Below are positions 1 through 9,161 of a stretch of 60,563 nucleotides of DNA, piece by piece. The stretch spans positions 1-60,563 of the forward strand of contig NZ_JAHLZE010000032.1 of NCBI RefSeq assembly GCF_020148105.1, read 5' to 3'. Numbering within the stretch: the first letter of the stretch is position 1; each line of letters opens with the position of its first letter. Source of the DNA: Methanobrevibacter sp. TMH8 (GTDB lineage Archaea; Methanobacteriota; Methanobacteria; Methanobacteriales; Methanobacteriaceae). Under the pieces are notes generated by a model. It made no database searches, had not been told where the DNA came from, and saw only the letters and a program-made list of their open reading frames with translations. The translations under genes and the position numbers were made by a program.

Positions 1-1059
1 TGATACTTGAATAGTAAAATTGCCTGAAGTATTTGGAGTGTAATTTAAACTCCATGTACCATTAATATTAGTATTAACAGTATAATTTACACCATTAACA
101 ACAACAGATAAGAGAACATTAGCTAAAGGATTACCATTCTCATCAATAGCCATACCAAGAAAAGTAATACAATACCCTACACTACCATAACGCCCAATGA
201 TAGTAGAATTAGTAGTTCCTTTACTCACATTAAGAACAGAACTATTAGTAAAACCATTAAAAGTAGCATTACCAACCCAAGAAACTATAACATCAAAGTT
301 ACCAGCAACATTCGGAACATAAGTCAAACTCCAAGCACCAGCACCATCAGTATTAACAACATAACTCACACCATTAACAACAACAGACAACTGAACATTA
401 CCCAAAGGATTACCATTCTCATCCCTAGCAGTACCATTAATAATAGTAGACTTACCCACAGTACCATTAACAACAACAATACTAGAATTAGTACTAATAT
501 TAGCTACATTCCAAACAGTATTATTAGTAAATCCATTATAACTACTGTTACCGGCCCAAGATACAACAACACTAAGATTACCAGAAACATTAGGAGTAAT
601 ATTCAAACTCCAAGCACCAGCACCATTAGTATTAACAACATAACTCACACCATTAACAACAACAGACAACTGAACATTACACAAAGGATTACCATCCTCA
701 TCTTTTGCAACACCACTAATAGTAGATTGTTGAGAAACTTTACCGTTTGGGACATTGATTGTAGAATTACTAGAAGCATTAGCTACATTCCAAACAGTAC
801 TATTGGAAAATCCATAACAAGTACTATTACCAACCCAACTAACAACAACAACAAAATTACCAGAAACATTAGGAGTAATATTCAAACTCCAAGCACCAGA
901 ACCATTTGTCACAACATCATAAGTCTGACCAATAACAACAACTTGCAAATGCACACCACTCAAATAATTACCATTATTATCACGAACAACACCAGATAAA
1001 GAAGATCGTTGACCCACTTTACCAGCTGGAGCAACAATAGTAGAATTACTAGAAGCATT
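1..1059 (-). repeat. Tandem 279-bp coding repeats (93-aa Ig-like modules)
   Basis: Four head-to-tail modules start near 1059, 780, 501 and 222, with a constant 279-bp period. Long stretches are nearly identical between copies, for example ACCATTAACAACAACAG at 91, 370 and 649. They encode beta-sandwich-like modules ending in a TVWNV-type strand. The nucleotide-level identity suggests recent duplication or gene conversion, and copy number could vary between strains. Confidence 0.85.
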
Positions 1060-2220
1060 TTTGATGATTTTTAATTGACCATTAGCAATATTAAGTACAT
1101 AATTATCAATACACCCATAAGTACCAGTTACTATAACAGTTCCAGTAGTTATAGGAGCAGTATAAATTAAGTCTGCATATCCTTCAATTACATTTACATT
1201 ATCAACAAATGTACCGTTCACATAGAATCTTATACTTTGTCCTGTGATAGGATTATTCATATCATCAACTAAAGTAGCATATATAGTAACATTTTTACCA
1301 GAAACAACATCATATGTAGAATTATTAAGATAAGTCAAATTCAAAATGCCCATTGAACCAGCATTATAAATTACATTACCTAAATTTGTTGCAGTATTTC
1401 CAGACATATTATTACCACTTACAATCATACTACCACTATTATAAATACCTCCACCATTAATACATGCAGTATTGTTAGTGAAAGTAGAGTTAATTATGCT
1501 TTGATTACAACCATCATCATTGTTATAAACTGCTCCACCACTACCAGCTTTTGCAGTATTATTAATGAAAGTAGATCCAATTATGCATTGATTAATATTA
1601 CCTCCATTATAAATTGCCCCACCATTATTGGTTGCATTATTGTTAATGAAAGTAGAGTTAATTATGCTTTGATTAGGATTACAATCATTATAGATTGCTC
1701 CACCACTACCAGTTTTTGCAGTATTATTAATGAAATTACAATTGATTATACTTTGATCAGTACCTTCATTATAGATTGCTCCACCATAACTTGCACTATT
1801 GTTTATGAATGTACAGTTAATAAATGTCATTATCGTACCATCATATTTGTTGTAGATTGCTCCACCACTATCTGTAGTATAAGCATTGGTAAAAGTTATG
1901 TTTATAAAGGTTACGTTAATATTATTACCTATAGTAAATATATTACGTTGCTTTTTTGCATCAATAATTACTTGGTTTGTTGATCCTTTTCCTTTTATTA
2001 TTATATTTTTATTTATGCTTATTCCCGTGTCTTGATTAGCTTTGTTGTATGTTCCGGGGTTTAAGGTTAATGTACCCTGATTCTCAGTATTTTTGATTCC
2101 TTTATCAATTCCACCAGAGGTGGTATTACTTATTGTTTGATTAGCAGCACTTACTGTTGACAAGCTGTACAATACCAAAACAAGGAATAAGACTATGATA
2201 GCCATATGTTTGTATTTCAT
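1..2220 (-). CDS. Adhesin-like surface protein (beta-helix plus Ig-like repeats), 3' end outside window
   Basis: The reading frame is open from an ATG at 2220 to the window edge, giving at least 740 residues with the C-terminus missing. Residues 1-26 form a signal peptide (MKYKH start, hydrophobic core, SAA cleavage region). Residues about 60-280 are parallel beta-helix repeats built on TFINNTA and GGAIYN motifs, as in polymorphic outer-membrane-protein-like archaeal adhesins. One Ig-like module follows, then four near-identical 93-residue modules carrying GNPL and GAWSL motifs, the last cut by the edge. The role in surface attachment is family knowledge. The Shine-Dalgarno is weak (AGGC). 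Anchoring cannot be judged because the C-terminus is absent. Confidence 0.85.
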   Translation of the reverse strand, partial: MKYKHMAIIVLFLVLVLYSLSTVSAANQTISNTTSGGIDKGIKNTENQGTLTLNPGTYNKANQDTGISINKNIIIKGKGSTNQVIIDAKKQRNIFTIGNNINVTFINITFTNAYTTDSGGAIYNKYDGTIMTFINCTFINNSASYGGAIYNEGTDQSIINCNFINNTAKTGSGGAIYNDCNPNQSIINSTFINNNATNNGGAIYNGGNINQCIIGSTFINNTAKAGSGGAVYNNDDGCNQSIINSTFTNNTACINGGGIYNSGSMIVSGNNMSGNTATNLGNVIYNAGSMGILNLTYLNNSTYDVVSGKNVTIYATLVDDMNNPITGQSIRFYVNGTFVDNVNVIEGYADLIYTAPITTGTVIVTGTYGCIDNYVLNIANGQLKIIKNASSNSTIVAPAGKVGQRSSLSGVVRDNNGNYLSGVHLQVVVIGQTYDVVTNGSGAWSLNITPNVSGNFVVVVSWVGNSTCYGFSNSTVWNVANASSNSTINVPNGKVSQQSTISGVAKDEDGNPLCNVQLSVVVNGVSYVVNTNGAGAWSLNITPNVSGNLSVVVSWAGNSSYNGFTNNTVWNVANISTNSSIVVVNGTVGKSTIINGTARDENGNPLGNVQLSVVVNGVSYVVNTDGAGAWSLTYVPNVAGNFDVIVSWVGNATFNGFTNSSVLNVSKGTTNSTIIGRYGSVGYCITFLGMAIDENGNPLANVLLSVVVNGVNYTVNTNINGTWSLNYTPNTSGNFTIQVS

Positions 2221-2335
2221 ATTTTTGCCTAGTTTTATTTTCAGTTTTTAAAAATTTTTAACCCCCATTTTAAAGAATAATTGTAAATTATTCCATATTT
2301 TGATTAATAAAAATTAATAATCTGTAATATAATAC

Positions 2336-2558
2336 AATAAAAGATAAAACTTATAAAATTCTCTCAAAAAATCTTCAACATAATAAAGATAAAACTTATA
2401 AAATTCTCTCAAAAAATCTTCAGTATAATAAAGATAAAACTTATAAAATTCTCTCAAAAATCTTCAGTATAATAAAGATAAAACTTATAAAATTCTCTCA
2501 AAAAATCTTCAATATGATAAAGATAGAATTTATAAAATTCTCTCAAAAAATCTTTTAG
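2336..2558. repeat. Five tandem 45-bp repeats upstream of the first adhesin
   Basis: The core GATAAAACTTATAAAATTCT recurs at 2343, 2388, 2433 and 2477, and with substitutions at 2522 (periods 45, 45, 44, 45). Copies are contiguous with no unique spacers, so this is not a CRISPR array. On the minus strand each copy contains a TATA-like TTTTATAAG, so the block could be a repeated promoter element for the adhesin starting at 2220. Confidence 0.85.
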
Positions 2559-3210
2559 TTATATTAATTTATATTAAAAAAAGAAAAAACCTATTTTAAT
2601 AGCTTTATTTCAATCTTTCTATTAATCAGACCGAAATTATCGTATTAATTCAATACAATTGTTTTCAAAACAATGCAATTTTTATAAAAGTGGATAATTT
2701 CCTTCTCATTAATAAAAATAAAAAAAGATAAGTTGTTTCACATATGGATATCAATATTATTTATTACTAATTTAAGTTAAATGAAAAATTTTTCTTATAC
2801 CTCCTCCTTATACTAAGAAATTGCATCTTTATATCTTAGATAAAATAATTATGAAAAAAATGGGAATATAAAATAGAAAAAAAATAGATTAAAAAGTAGA
2901 TTATGTACTAATTACACAGGTAATAAATTCTTTATTATTTGAATTTTAATCCTATTATTCCCTCTTTGAATGTAGATTTCAAAAAACCCACAATGAACCC
3001 AAATAGTAATTATATAATTAAAAATAAGTCTTATTAAAAATTTTATTTAATAATCATAGGAAATATATAGATTGTTAAAAATACATAGATTATTGTATAA
3101 AATCTAATAATATGTCATATAAAATCATATAAAATATAACGTTATTCAACATCATATATAAACCTTTCGTGGAAAAACATTCAAATTATAAAATACAATA
3201 TATTTCCTTA

Positions 3211-3366
3211 TTTTCTCTTTAAAATAAAGAAATAAACTAAAAACTAAATTAAAAGAAAAATAATGATGAAAAATAAATATTAGAAGAATTTTCTATTTAA
3301 AATAAGGAAATAAACTAAAAACTAAATTAAAAGAAAAATAATGATGAAAAATAAATATTAGAAGAA
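3211..3366. repeat. Tandem duplication, 78-bp period
   Basis: A 60-bp block at 3229-3288 is repeated exactly at 3307-3366. The 18 bp preceding each copy are similar but not identical, which makes a 78-bp tandem duplication. The block contains ATAATGATGAAAAATAAAT. It lies just downstream of the triosephosphate isomerase gene. Confidence 0.85.
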
Positions 3367-3497
3367 ATTAAGAAGAAAAATTATAAAAAACTAGCTAAAA
3401 ATTCATTTGGTGTTTTTACTATTATATTTTAAATTTTAAAAAAATATATTATACACAATGATTTTTTAGAAAATATTAAAAAATATTGTTTATTTAT

Positions 3498-4181
3498 CTA
3501 AATTTTACTAACTAAATCTAGGAGAGCTTCTTTTGGATTATCAGCTAATATAATTCCAGAAGCAAGAAGTACCCCTGATGCACCTAATTCTAAAGCTGCG
3601 CTTACATCATCTCCAGTTGATATTCCTGCACCACATAAAACTTCAATTTTTTTGTTTATCTTTTTTACTTTAGCTACAGTGCCTTCAACAATCTCTGGTT
3701 CAGCTTGAGAAACAGGAATTCCAGATCCAATAAGTTCTGGAGGTTCAACAGCTACAAAATTAGGATTAAAAGTAGCTACAGCAACACTAGTTTCAATATT
3801 ATTTGTACAAACAACTGAGAAAACATTATTACTTTTAGTTTGTTTTACAACTTCATCAATGTCAGCTAATTTCATTCTTTGTTCTGAATGATTTAAAAGA
3901 GTTCCAGTTATTCCAGCTTCAACCATACATTCTAAAAGATTAGACCCCGTATGGCCCCCAGGATTAATTGGGTCAATATGTTGAGCTAATATTGGAATAT
4001 CGGTTTCTTCAGTTATTCTAAATATGTCACTAGCTTGTGGTGCAGCAGCCATAGTAATTCCAGATTCAATAGCTACAGTTTCAAGTGCTTTAGCCAAATT
4101 TAAAGCATTTTCTCCACTAGATTCCAAATAAGTCTTGAAGTTCAAAATAACAATAGGTGTTTTAATTTTAGATTTTGACAA
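3498..4181 (-). CDS. tpiA: Triosephosphate isomerase, archaeal type
   Basis: Interconverts dihydroxyacetone phosphate and glyceraldehyde 3-phosphate in glycolysis and gluconeogenesis. The 227-residue length matches the short archaeal TIM family. Active-site residues are visible: NFK (Lys16), the NHSEQR loop (His98) and VEPPELIG (Glu146), followed by the GAGIS and GVLLASG phosphate-binding segments. The start is TTG with GAGG seven bases upstream. Its glycolytic partner GAPDH is encoded elsewhere in this window (58464-59477). It stands alone, flanked by long AT-rich spacers. Confidence 0.95.
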   Translation of the reverse strand: MSKSKIKTPIVILNFKTYLESSGENALNLAKALETVAIESGITMAAAPQASDIFRITEETDIPILAQHIDPINPGGHTGSNLLECMVEAGITGTLLNHSEQRMKLADIDEVVKQTKSNNVFSVVCTNNIETSVAVATFNPNFVAVEPPELIGSGIPVSQAEPEIVEGTVAKVKKINKKIEVLCGAGISTGDDVSAALELGASGVLLASGIILADNPKEALLDLVSKI

Positions 4182-4679
4182 AAGAATTCCTCACTTAAAT
4201 TTATAATATACAATATTTATAATCTCATTTTATAATAATTAAAATCCTTAATATCCTTAATATTCCTAATTTTGATTAATATCCTTAATATCATTATTCT
4301 ATAATATCATTATCTCATATTATTAAATATACTAAATTCACCATACAATGATAAATTCTAGATAAAAAGCGAATAATAATCAATTCTTAAACTTATTATA
4401 TAATGTGATTAAATCTTCATTAAAATATCATGAAATTTCTAAATATTAGTTAGATATTAGTTTAATTATTATAATATTAGTTTATTGATTATTATATATT
4501 AATTTAATATATATTAATTTAATTATAATTTTTTAAAAATAAAATAAAAAAAGTGGTAAAAATATACTAAAAAACTAAAAATAAGAATTATAGAATAAAA
4601 ATAAGAATAAAAATAAAAAATAAAAAAGCAAAGAAATAAGAGAAAATCACTTATAATTATTTTTAAATAATTTAAATAA
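4182..4679. other. Gene-free AT-rich spacer
   Basis: About 500 bp upstream of tpiA and downstream of the transglutaminase gene. It contains short repeats of ATATATTAATTTA near 4495-4522. The tpiA promoter presumably lies at its left end (ATTATAAAT-like stretch near 4200). No coding or RNA feature is recognised. Confidence 0.5.
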
Positions 4680-5552
4680 TCATAAAGTTCTAATTATCTT
4701 GCTTACTCTTGCACAAGTTTTGGAATAAGATTTACTTCCGTATTTTTTAGTAACCAATGAAGATTCGAAGTTAATCCATTTTCCGTCAATAGATACTTGA
4801 ACCCATCTATGTCTTGAAGAAGCTGAAGTTGCACCTTGAACAATTCTAGTTTTATAATTGTTAGCTTGGAGTTGATGAGCTGCCCAATCAGCTAGACCCC
4901 AACAATCCCCAACTTTTGATTTAACAACACCTGCAAAAGTGGAAGGACCACCATCTCTGTGGTTAAGATGTTTATTCATGTATTTTTGTAATAAAGTCAA
5001 ACCTTTTTTTCCTTGTAGTTCACCAGCTAATGGTAAACTAGCGCTTTTTTTAATATTTTTATTACTAGAATCACTAGTAACTACATATTTATAAGCATTA
5101 AATATATTTACATAGTTAGGATCTTTTTTAAACTTTTTAACAAATTCTGTATATCTATTAATTGCATCAAGATAACTTTTTTTAGTAATATTTAATCCTT
5201 GAGCTTTCCAAGAATAAGTACTTGGTTTATAACCTTTACTATCTTCATAATTATTAATAGTTTTTACCATTTGTTTATAATCTTTTTTATACATCTTAAC
5301 AGAATTTACAACAACTTTTTTGGTTTTTGTTGAATTTTTTACAGTTTTTAGATTTTTAACTGTTGAATCTGTTGTATTTGTTTTATCAACAACTTTAGTT
5401 CCTGCAGATGCTTTTACTATGTCTTTACCATGAATAGATACTGAATTTTGAGTATCTAGACTTCCTCCGAAAGGAGTCGCGCAGAACATTGAAGCTATTG
5501 CAAATATTGCAACAATCCCAATTAGTGGCGCGTATTTCGAATATCTACTAAT
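4680..5552 (-). CDS. Secreted transglutaminase-like protein, possible pseudomurein peptidase (ATT start proposed)
   Basis: With the proposed ATT start at 5552 it has 290 residues. The first usable ATG in frame, at 5489, would cut off most of a clear signal sequence (hydrophobic APLIGIVAIFAIASMF). A Lys/Thr-rich linker and an ITKKSYLDAINRYTEF helical segment resembling a pseudomurein-binding repeat precede a transglutaminase-like domain. The catalytic Cys is in GDCWGLADW (about residue 217) and the His in RHRWVQV (about 248). The third position reads WINFES, with Glu where this fold usually has Asp. Cleavage of pseudomurein cross-links, as by PeiW/PeiP, is inference. GGAGG lies seven bases before the ATT. 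Confidence 0.75.
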   Translation of the reverse strand: MSRYSKYAPLIGIVAIFAIASMFCATPFGGSLDTQNSVSIHGKDIVKASAGTKVVDKTNTTDSTVKNLKTVKNSTKTKKVVVNSVKMYKKDYKQMVKTINNYEDSKGYKPSTYSWKAQGLNITKKSYLDAINRYTEFVKKFKKDPNYVNIFNAYKYVVTSDSSNKNIKKSASLPLAGELQGKKGLTLLQKYMNKHLNHRDGGPSTFAGVVKSKVGDCWGLADWAAHQLQANNYKTRIVQGATSASSRHRWVQVSIDGKWINFESSLVTKKYGSKSYSKTCARVSKIIRTL

Positions 5553-5559
5553 TATACCG

Positions 5560-5564
5560 CCTCC
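5560..5564 (-). promoter_or_regulatory. Shine-Dalgarno GGAGG that places the start at ATT
   Basis: GGAGG is followed after seven bases by ATT at 5552-5550, in frame with the signal peptide. No ATG, GTG or TTG exists in that frame nearby. An out-of-frame ATG just upstream reads Met-Ala-Arg-Arg-Arg-Tyr-Asn-stop across the Shine-Dalgarno and overlaps the ATT. Confidence 0.6.
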
Positions 5565-6350
5565 GAGCCATATATTCCGAGTTAAATCTAGATAGCTATC
5601 TCTTATTGTTTGTAATATGATATATTTAAATAATTAAGATATTATCTAAAAAAAATCTAAAAAAATCTTTCAAATATTATGAAAAACTTCAAAATCATCA
5701 AAAATAATAATTTTTGAATTTTTCTCAAAGAATATTGAGAATAGATTTTTTAAAAGTCTTGGATTATTCAATGATTTAACTTTAAAAATATAGAGCTACA
5801 TTTCATCTCATCACCTATTTAACATCCATATAGTATATAAATGTTTTGGAAATTTTTTAGGAAAAAAGCTTAAATAAGTCTTTGTTTCACTTATAAAGAA
5901 CTATTTGAAGGAATTGACCTATGATGAGTATGAGTTAAAACAATAGCTAATATGTATTTTATGAAATTATGAAAAGGTTCATAATATGGAGATTTGATAT
6001 AAATAAGCTCAAATAGGTGGAATTTGCATAAATTAAGACAAGGAAATTTTTTTAATAAAATAGCGGCAAATATTTACCTAGAGCAAAAAATAAGTAAAAT
6101 TAGCTAAAAAAAATAATGTAAATAATGCTTTTTTTATGAAATAAAAGAATATCATTAGAGTATCTAAAAAATATAGGATTTTAATAAGTTTTGAAATTTA
6201 ATAGATTGCTTTATAAATTTTATAAATAGGTTTGAGAGGTGCAATATTAATAAAAAAAAGAATATTTCTTTTTTCCTTGATAAACAATAAGAATAAAACT
6301 AGAATTGATAAAATAATTAATATTAATAAGATAATAAATAAAAAAAAAGA
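5565..6350. other. Gene-free region, possible small RNA
   Basis: Nearly 800 bp without a convincing gene. It has a TATA-like AGTATATAAATG near 5834, usable on either strand, and a G-richer stretch at about 5915-6050. That stretch includes an ATGATGA box and ends in a run of seven Ts near 6055. No tRNA fold or D box is seen. A 64-codon frame at 6232-6426 overlaps the Taw1 gene antisense and was not accepted. Confidence 0.35.
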
Positions 6351-7346
6351 TTATTCCAAAAGAACAACTCTACTAATCTCTGAATCATTAGTAATTTTTC
6401 TTCCAGTCAACTCAGCTATTTTTTGAGCAAAATCAATAACTTCATTGAATGTAGGCATATTATCTAAAGTTAATCTTTCCCTAGAATAACCAACACACAT
6501 GTAAGCTTTAATTTCAATATAATCTGGATTAGCTAAATCAATTAAATTTGCATATTCTTCATGGTTAAACATGTTTTTACCTTTTACACAAGTGGTTCGT
6601 ATACATGTTCTGGAATCAAAACTACTTAATGTATCAAGTGAATTGTTTATCTTTTCCCAAGCATTATTTATTTGAGGGTTACAAACTTCGAAGTAAGTTT
6701 TCTTGTTAGGTGCATCTAATGAAAGATATAGTTGCGTTGGTTCATTTTCGAGATTAGCTAATTTTTCATACATTAAACCATTACTAACTAAAAATGTTGT
6801 AAAATCTTGTTTTTTAAATTCGCCTATTAATTCATCTATATCTGGATAAAGCATAGGCTCTCCAGCTAAAGAGATAGCTGCATTATTCGGTTTTTTTGAT
6901 TCTTCAAGTTTTTTCTTATCTGCTTTATCATTTCCAAAGAATCCACAAAGTAATTTATTTTGAGCAGCAATGGATTCTTCAATAATAGTTTTAGGATCAT
7001 CATAATCACCAATCCATTCAGTTTTAGTTAATGATAAATCCCTCCAACAAAATGAGCATTTTTGATGGCAAAAAGGAACAGCAGGAGACATTTGGAGACA
7101 ACGATGAGATTCAATTCCATAAAATTTCTCTTTATAACATACTCCTTCATTAAGAAGACTTTTTTTAGTCCAATGACATATTTTAGCTGCTGCATGCCCA
7201 TTTTTCCCAACAAAACGATACCCACTATATTCTAGCTTTTTTTGTTCTTCTATATTCAAAGCCATAAGTTTTTCTTCATCTTTTTGAAGATTATTTTTAT
7301 CTTTTTGAAAATCAATCTTGTTAGTCTTATTTAAATAAGAAGTCAT
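6351..7346 (-). CDS. taw1: tRNA 4-demethylwyosine synthase (TYW1/Taw1)
   Basis: Radical-SAM enzyme that builds the tricyclic wyosine base at G37 of tRNA-Phe from N1-methylguanosine and pyruvate. The radical-SAM cluster motif CHQKCSFC gives Cys93, Cys97 and Cys100. Three upstream cysteines at 57, 70 and 83, each 13 apart, match the second 4Fe-4S site known in archaeal TYW1. The fold continues with SLAGEPMLYP and LYLSLDAPN. The length of 331 residues is typical. The start ATG at 7346 has little Shine-Dalgarno, and initiation at Met29 is possible. Confidence 0.93.
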   Translation of the reverse strand: MTSYLNKTNKIDFQKDKNNLQKDEEKLMALNIEEQKKLEYSGYRFVGKNGHAAAKICHWTKKSLLNEGVCYKEKFYGIESHRCLQMSPAVPFCHQKCSFCWRDLSLTKTEWIGDYDDPKTIIEESIAAQNKLLCGFFGNDKADKKKLEESKKPNNAAISLAGEPMLYPDIDELIGEFKKQDFTTFLVSNGLMYEKLANLENEPTQLYLSLDAPNKKTYFEVCNPQINNAWEKINNSLDTLSSFDSRTCIRTTCVKGKNMFNHEEYANLIDLANPDYIEIKAYMCVGYSRERLTLDNMPTFNEVIDFAQKIAELTGRKITNDSEISRVVLLE

Positions 7347-7848
7347 GAGTAGAAATATTGTAGTATATATATAAATAATTAGCTATCATATGATGACTTT
7401 TTAAATATTTTATAAAACATTTACAAAATATTTATATTTTTATAAAATTAGCCCTTAAAACAAATAAATTTTCATAAACTTATAAAGAAAGTACAAAAAG
7501 TACATATAACTCATAAGATTTATATTATAGAGTTATAAAACTTTTATAAATTTTATTAATATAATATATTTAAAATTTTTTAAGAATTATATTTAGAGAT
7601 AAAACTTAAAGATTATATTTAAAAATTATATTTAAAGATTATATTTAAAGATTATATTTAAAATTTTACATATTTTATATAATTATAATTTTATATATTA
7701 AAATGTGATTTAGAATATTTTATAAAAAACAAAAAAGAGAGTTTATAAAAGAAAATAATTGAATTTAAAAATAAGAAAAAATTAAAAAAGTAAAAAAGTA
7801 AAAAGCCAAATCAAGTTAAAAACATACAGAAAAATTTAGCATATAAAA
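7347..7848. other. Gene-free spacer with short tandem repeats
   Basis: About 500 bp upstream of Taw1 and downstream of sucC. Around 7608-7662 a 13-14 bp unit, AAGATTATATTTA, is repeated four to five times. It must contain the Taw1 promoter; no gene is seen. Confidence 0.5.
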
Positions 7849-8958
7849 TTATTCAACTAAAGAATTTCTAATTTCAACAGCTTTTTTAGCTGCTTTTTCC
7901 ATAGAAATTTCAAATGGAATTCCTGCTTCTTCTAAAATTCTTTGGCCTTCTTCTTCATTAGTTCCTGTAAGACGAATTACTATATTAATTTTTCTTTTAG
8001 ATGATTCTAAAGCCCTTATTACTCCTTTAGCTACATCATCAGCCCTTGTTATCCCACCAAGAACATTTAAAAAAACTACTTTAACAGGAGAATAATTAAG
8101 AACTAAATTCAATGCTTTTTTAATAGTATTTTCAGAAGCTCCCCCACCAATATCTAAAAAAGTAGCTGGGTTCCCTCCATTAAGCTTTATCATATCCATT
8201 CCAGTGAGAGTAAGACCTGCACCATTTCCAATTACTGCAATGTCCCCATCAAGCTTTACAAAAGCAAATTCTTTTGGTTTAAATGAATTAGCTTCAGCTA
8301 ACTCTTTGTGACGGAATAAAGAATCATTTTCTATTTCAAGTTTTGCATCAGCAGCTATTAAACCTTCATCAGTAAGTACAAGAGGATTAATTTCAGCTAT
8401 TTGAGCATCATATTTTTTAAACACATTATAAAGCTTCCAAATAATTGAACCAACTGAAGAAATGAGTTCTGAATCTACACCCATTTTACGAGCCATTTCT
8501 CTTGCTTCATAAGGTAAAAATTCTTCTAAAGGATCAACATGATATTTAATAATCTTTTCAGGGTTATCAATAGCTAACTGTTCAATTTCAACTCCACCTT
8601 CAATACTACCCATAATAATAGGTTTTTTAGAAGATCTGTCAATAGAAACACTTAAAAAGAATTCTTCTTTAATATTTGCTTTTTTTTCTATAAGAAGATG
8701 TTTTACTTTTTCTCCTTTAATTTCCATATCCAACAATTCATTAGCTATCTCTATAGCTTCACCAGGATCATCTGCAAATTTAATTCCTCCAGCTTTTCCT
8801 CTTCCACCAACTAAAACTTGTGATTTCAAAGCTACAGGAGACCCCATTTCAGTAGCTATCTCCATTGCTTCTTCAGGAGAGTAAGCTACATGTCCTTCTA
8901 AAATAGCAATCCCATTTTTTTTAAATAATCTTTTTGCAGAATGTTCAAAAAATTTCAT
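7849..8958 (-). CDS. sucC: Succinyl-CoA synthetase (ADP-forming) subunit beta
   Basis: The nucleotide- and substrate-binding subunit of succinyl-CoA synthetase, interconverting succinate and succinyl-CoA. It has an N-terminal ATP-grasp domain (GGRGKAGGIKFADD near residue 50, AEINPLVL near 190). The C-terminal CoA-ligase domain carries GNGAGLTLTGMD and GGITRADDVAKG. The 369-residue length is normal. It lies downstream of korDABC on the same strand after 203 bp, so both steps between succinate and 2-oxoglutarate are encoded together. The alpha subunit gene (sucD) is not in this window. Confidence 0.94.
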   Translation of the reverse strand: MKFFEHSAKRLFKKNGIAILEGHVAYSPEEAMEIATEMGSPVALKSQVLVGGRGKAGGIKFADDPGEAIEIANELLDMEIKGEKVKHLLIEKKANIKEEFFLSVSIDRSSKKPIIMGSIEGGVEIEQLAIDNPEKIIKYHVDPLEEFLPYEAREMARKMGVDSELISSVGSIIWKLYNVFKKYDAQIAEINPLVLTDEGLIAADAKLEIENDSLFRHKELAEANSFKPKEFAFVKLDGDIAVIGNGAGLTLTGMDMIKLNGGNPATFLDIGGGASENTIKKALNLVLNYSPVKVVFLNVLGGITRADDVAKGVIRALESSKRKINIVIRLTGTNEEEGQRILEEAGIPFEISMEKAAKKAVEIRNSLVE

Positions 8959-9161
8959 TTTACCTTTTTCCTAATCCTTAAATTTTAAAATAATTTTAAT
9001 TATTAAATAAATATTAAATAAATTCATCCTAAATAAATATAATCTAAAGAATCTAGTTATAATCTAAATAAATTTAATATAAATATCTAAATAAACTATA
9101 AATATAAATAAATCCAATTAGATGAATATTATTTATATAAAAAGCTATTTAGCTATTTAAT

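Larger units (their letters stand above)
2221..3497. other. 1.28-kb gene-free, repeat-rich region
   Basis: No credible coding frame is seen between the adhesin start and the 3' end of triosephosphate isomerase. The region holds the 45-bp tandem array, a 78-bp duplication and otherwise AT-rich unique sequence. Such a length is unusual for this window, where most spacers are 200-500 bp. Confidence 0.7.

Noticed and set aside
727-1983. Plus-strand frames within the first adhesin region (727-999, 1501-1983)
   Set aside because: They are antisense shadows of the repetitive minus-strand adhesin; their Thr/Ile/Asn-rich composition mirrors its codons.
2336-2558. Possible CRISPR array
   Set aside because: The 45-bp units are contiguous with no unique spacers, and there are no cas genes.
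3255-3366. C/D box small RNA suggested by ATGATGA-like boxes (also at 5922)
   Set aside because: No CTGA D box at suitable distance was found downstream.
6232-6426. 64-codon plus-strand frame near the Taw1 stop
   Set aside because: TTG start, Lys/Asn low complexity, and its 3' part is antisense to the conserved Taw1 C-terminus.
7608-7662. Short 13-14 bp repeats as a regulatory array
   Set aside because: Composition is simple A/T and the position upstream of Taw1 gives no further support; noted only as a repeat.
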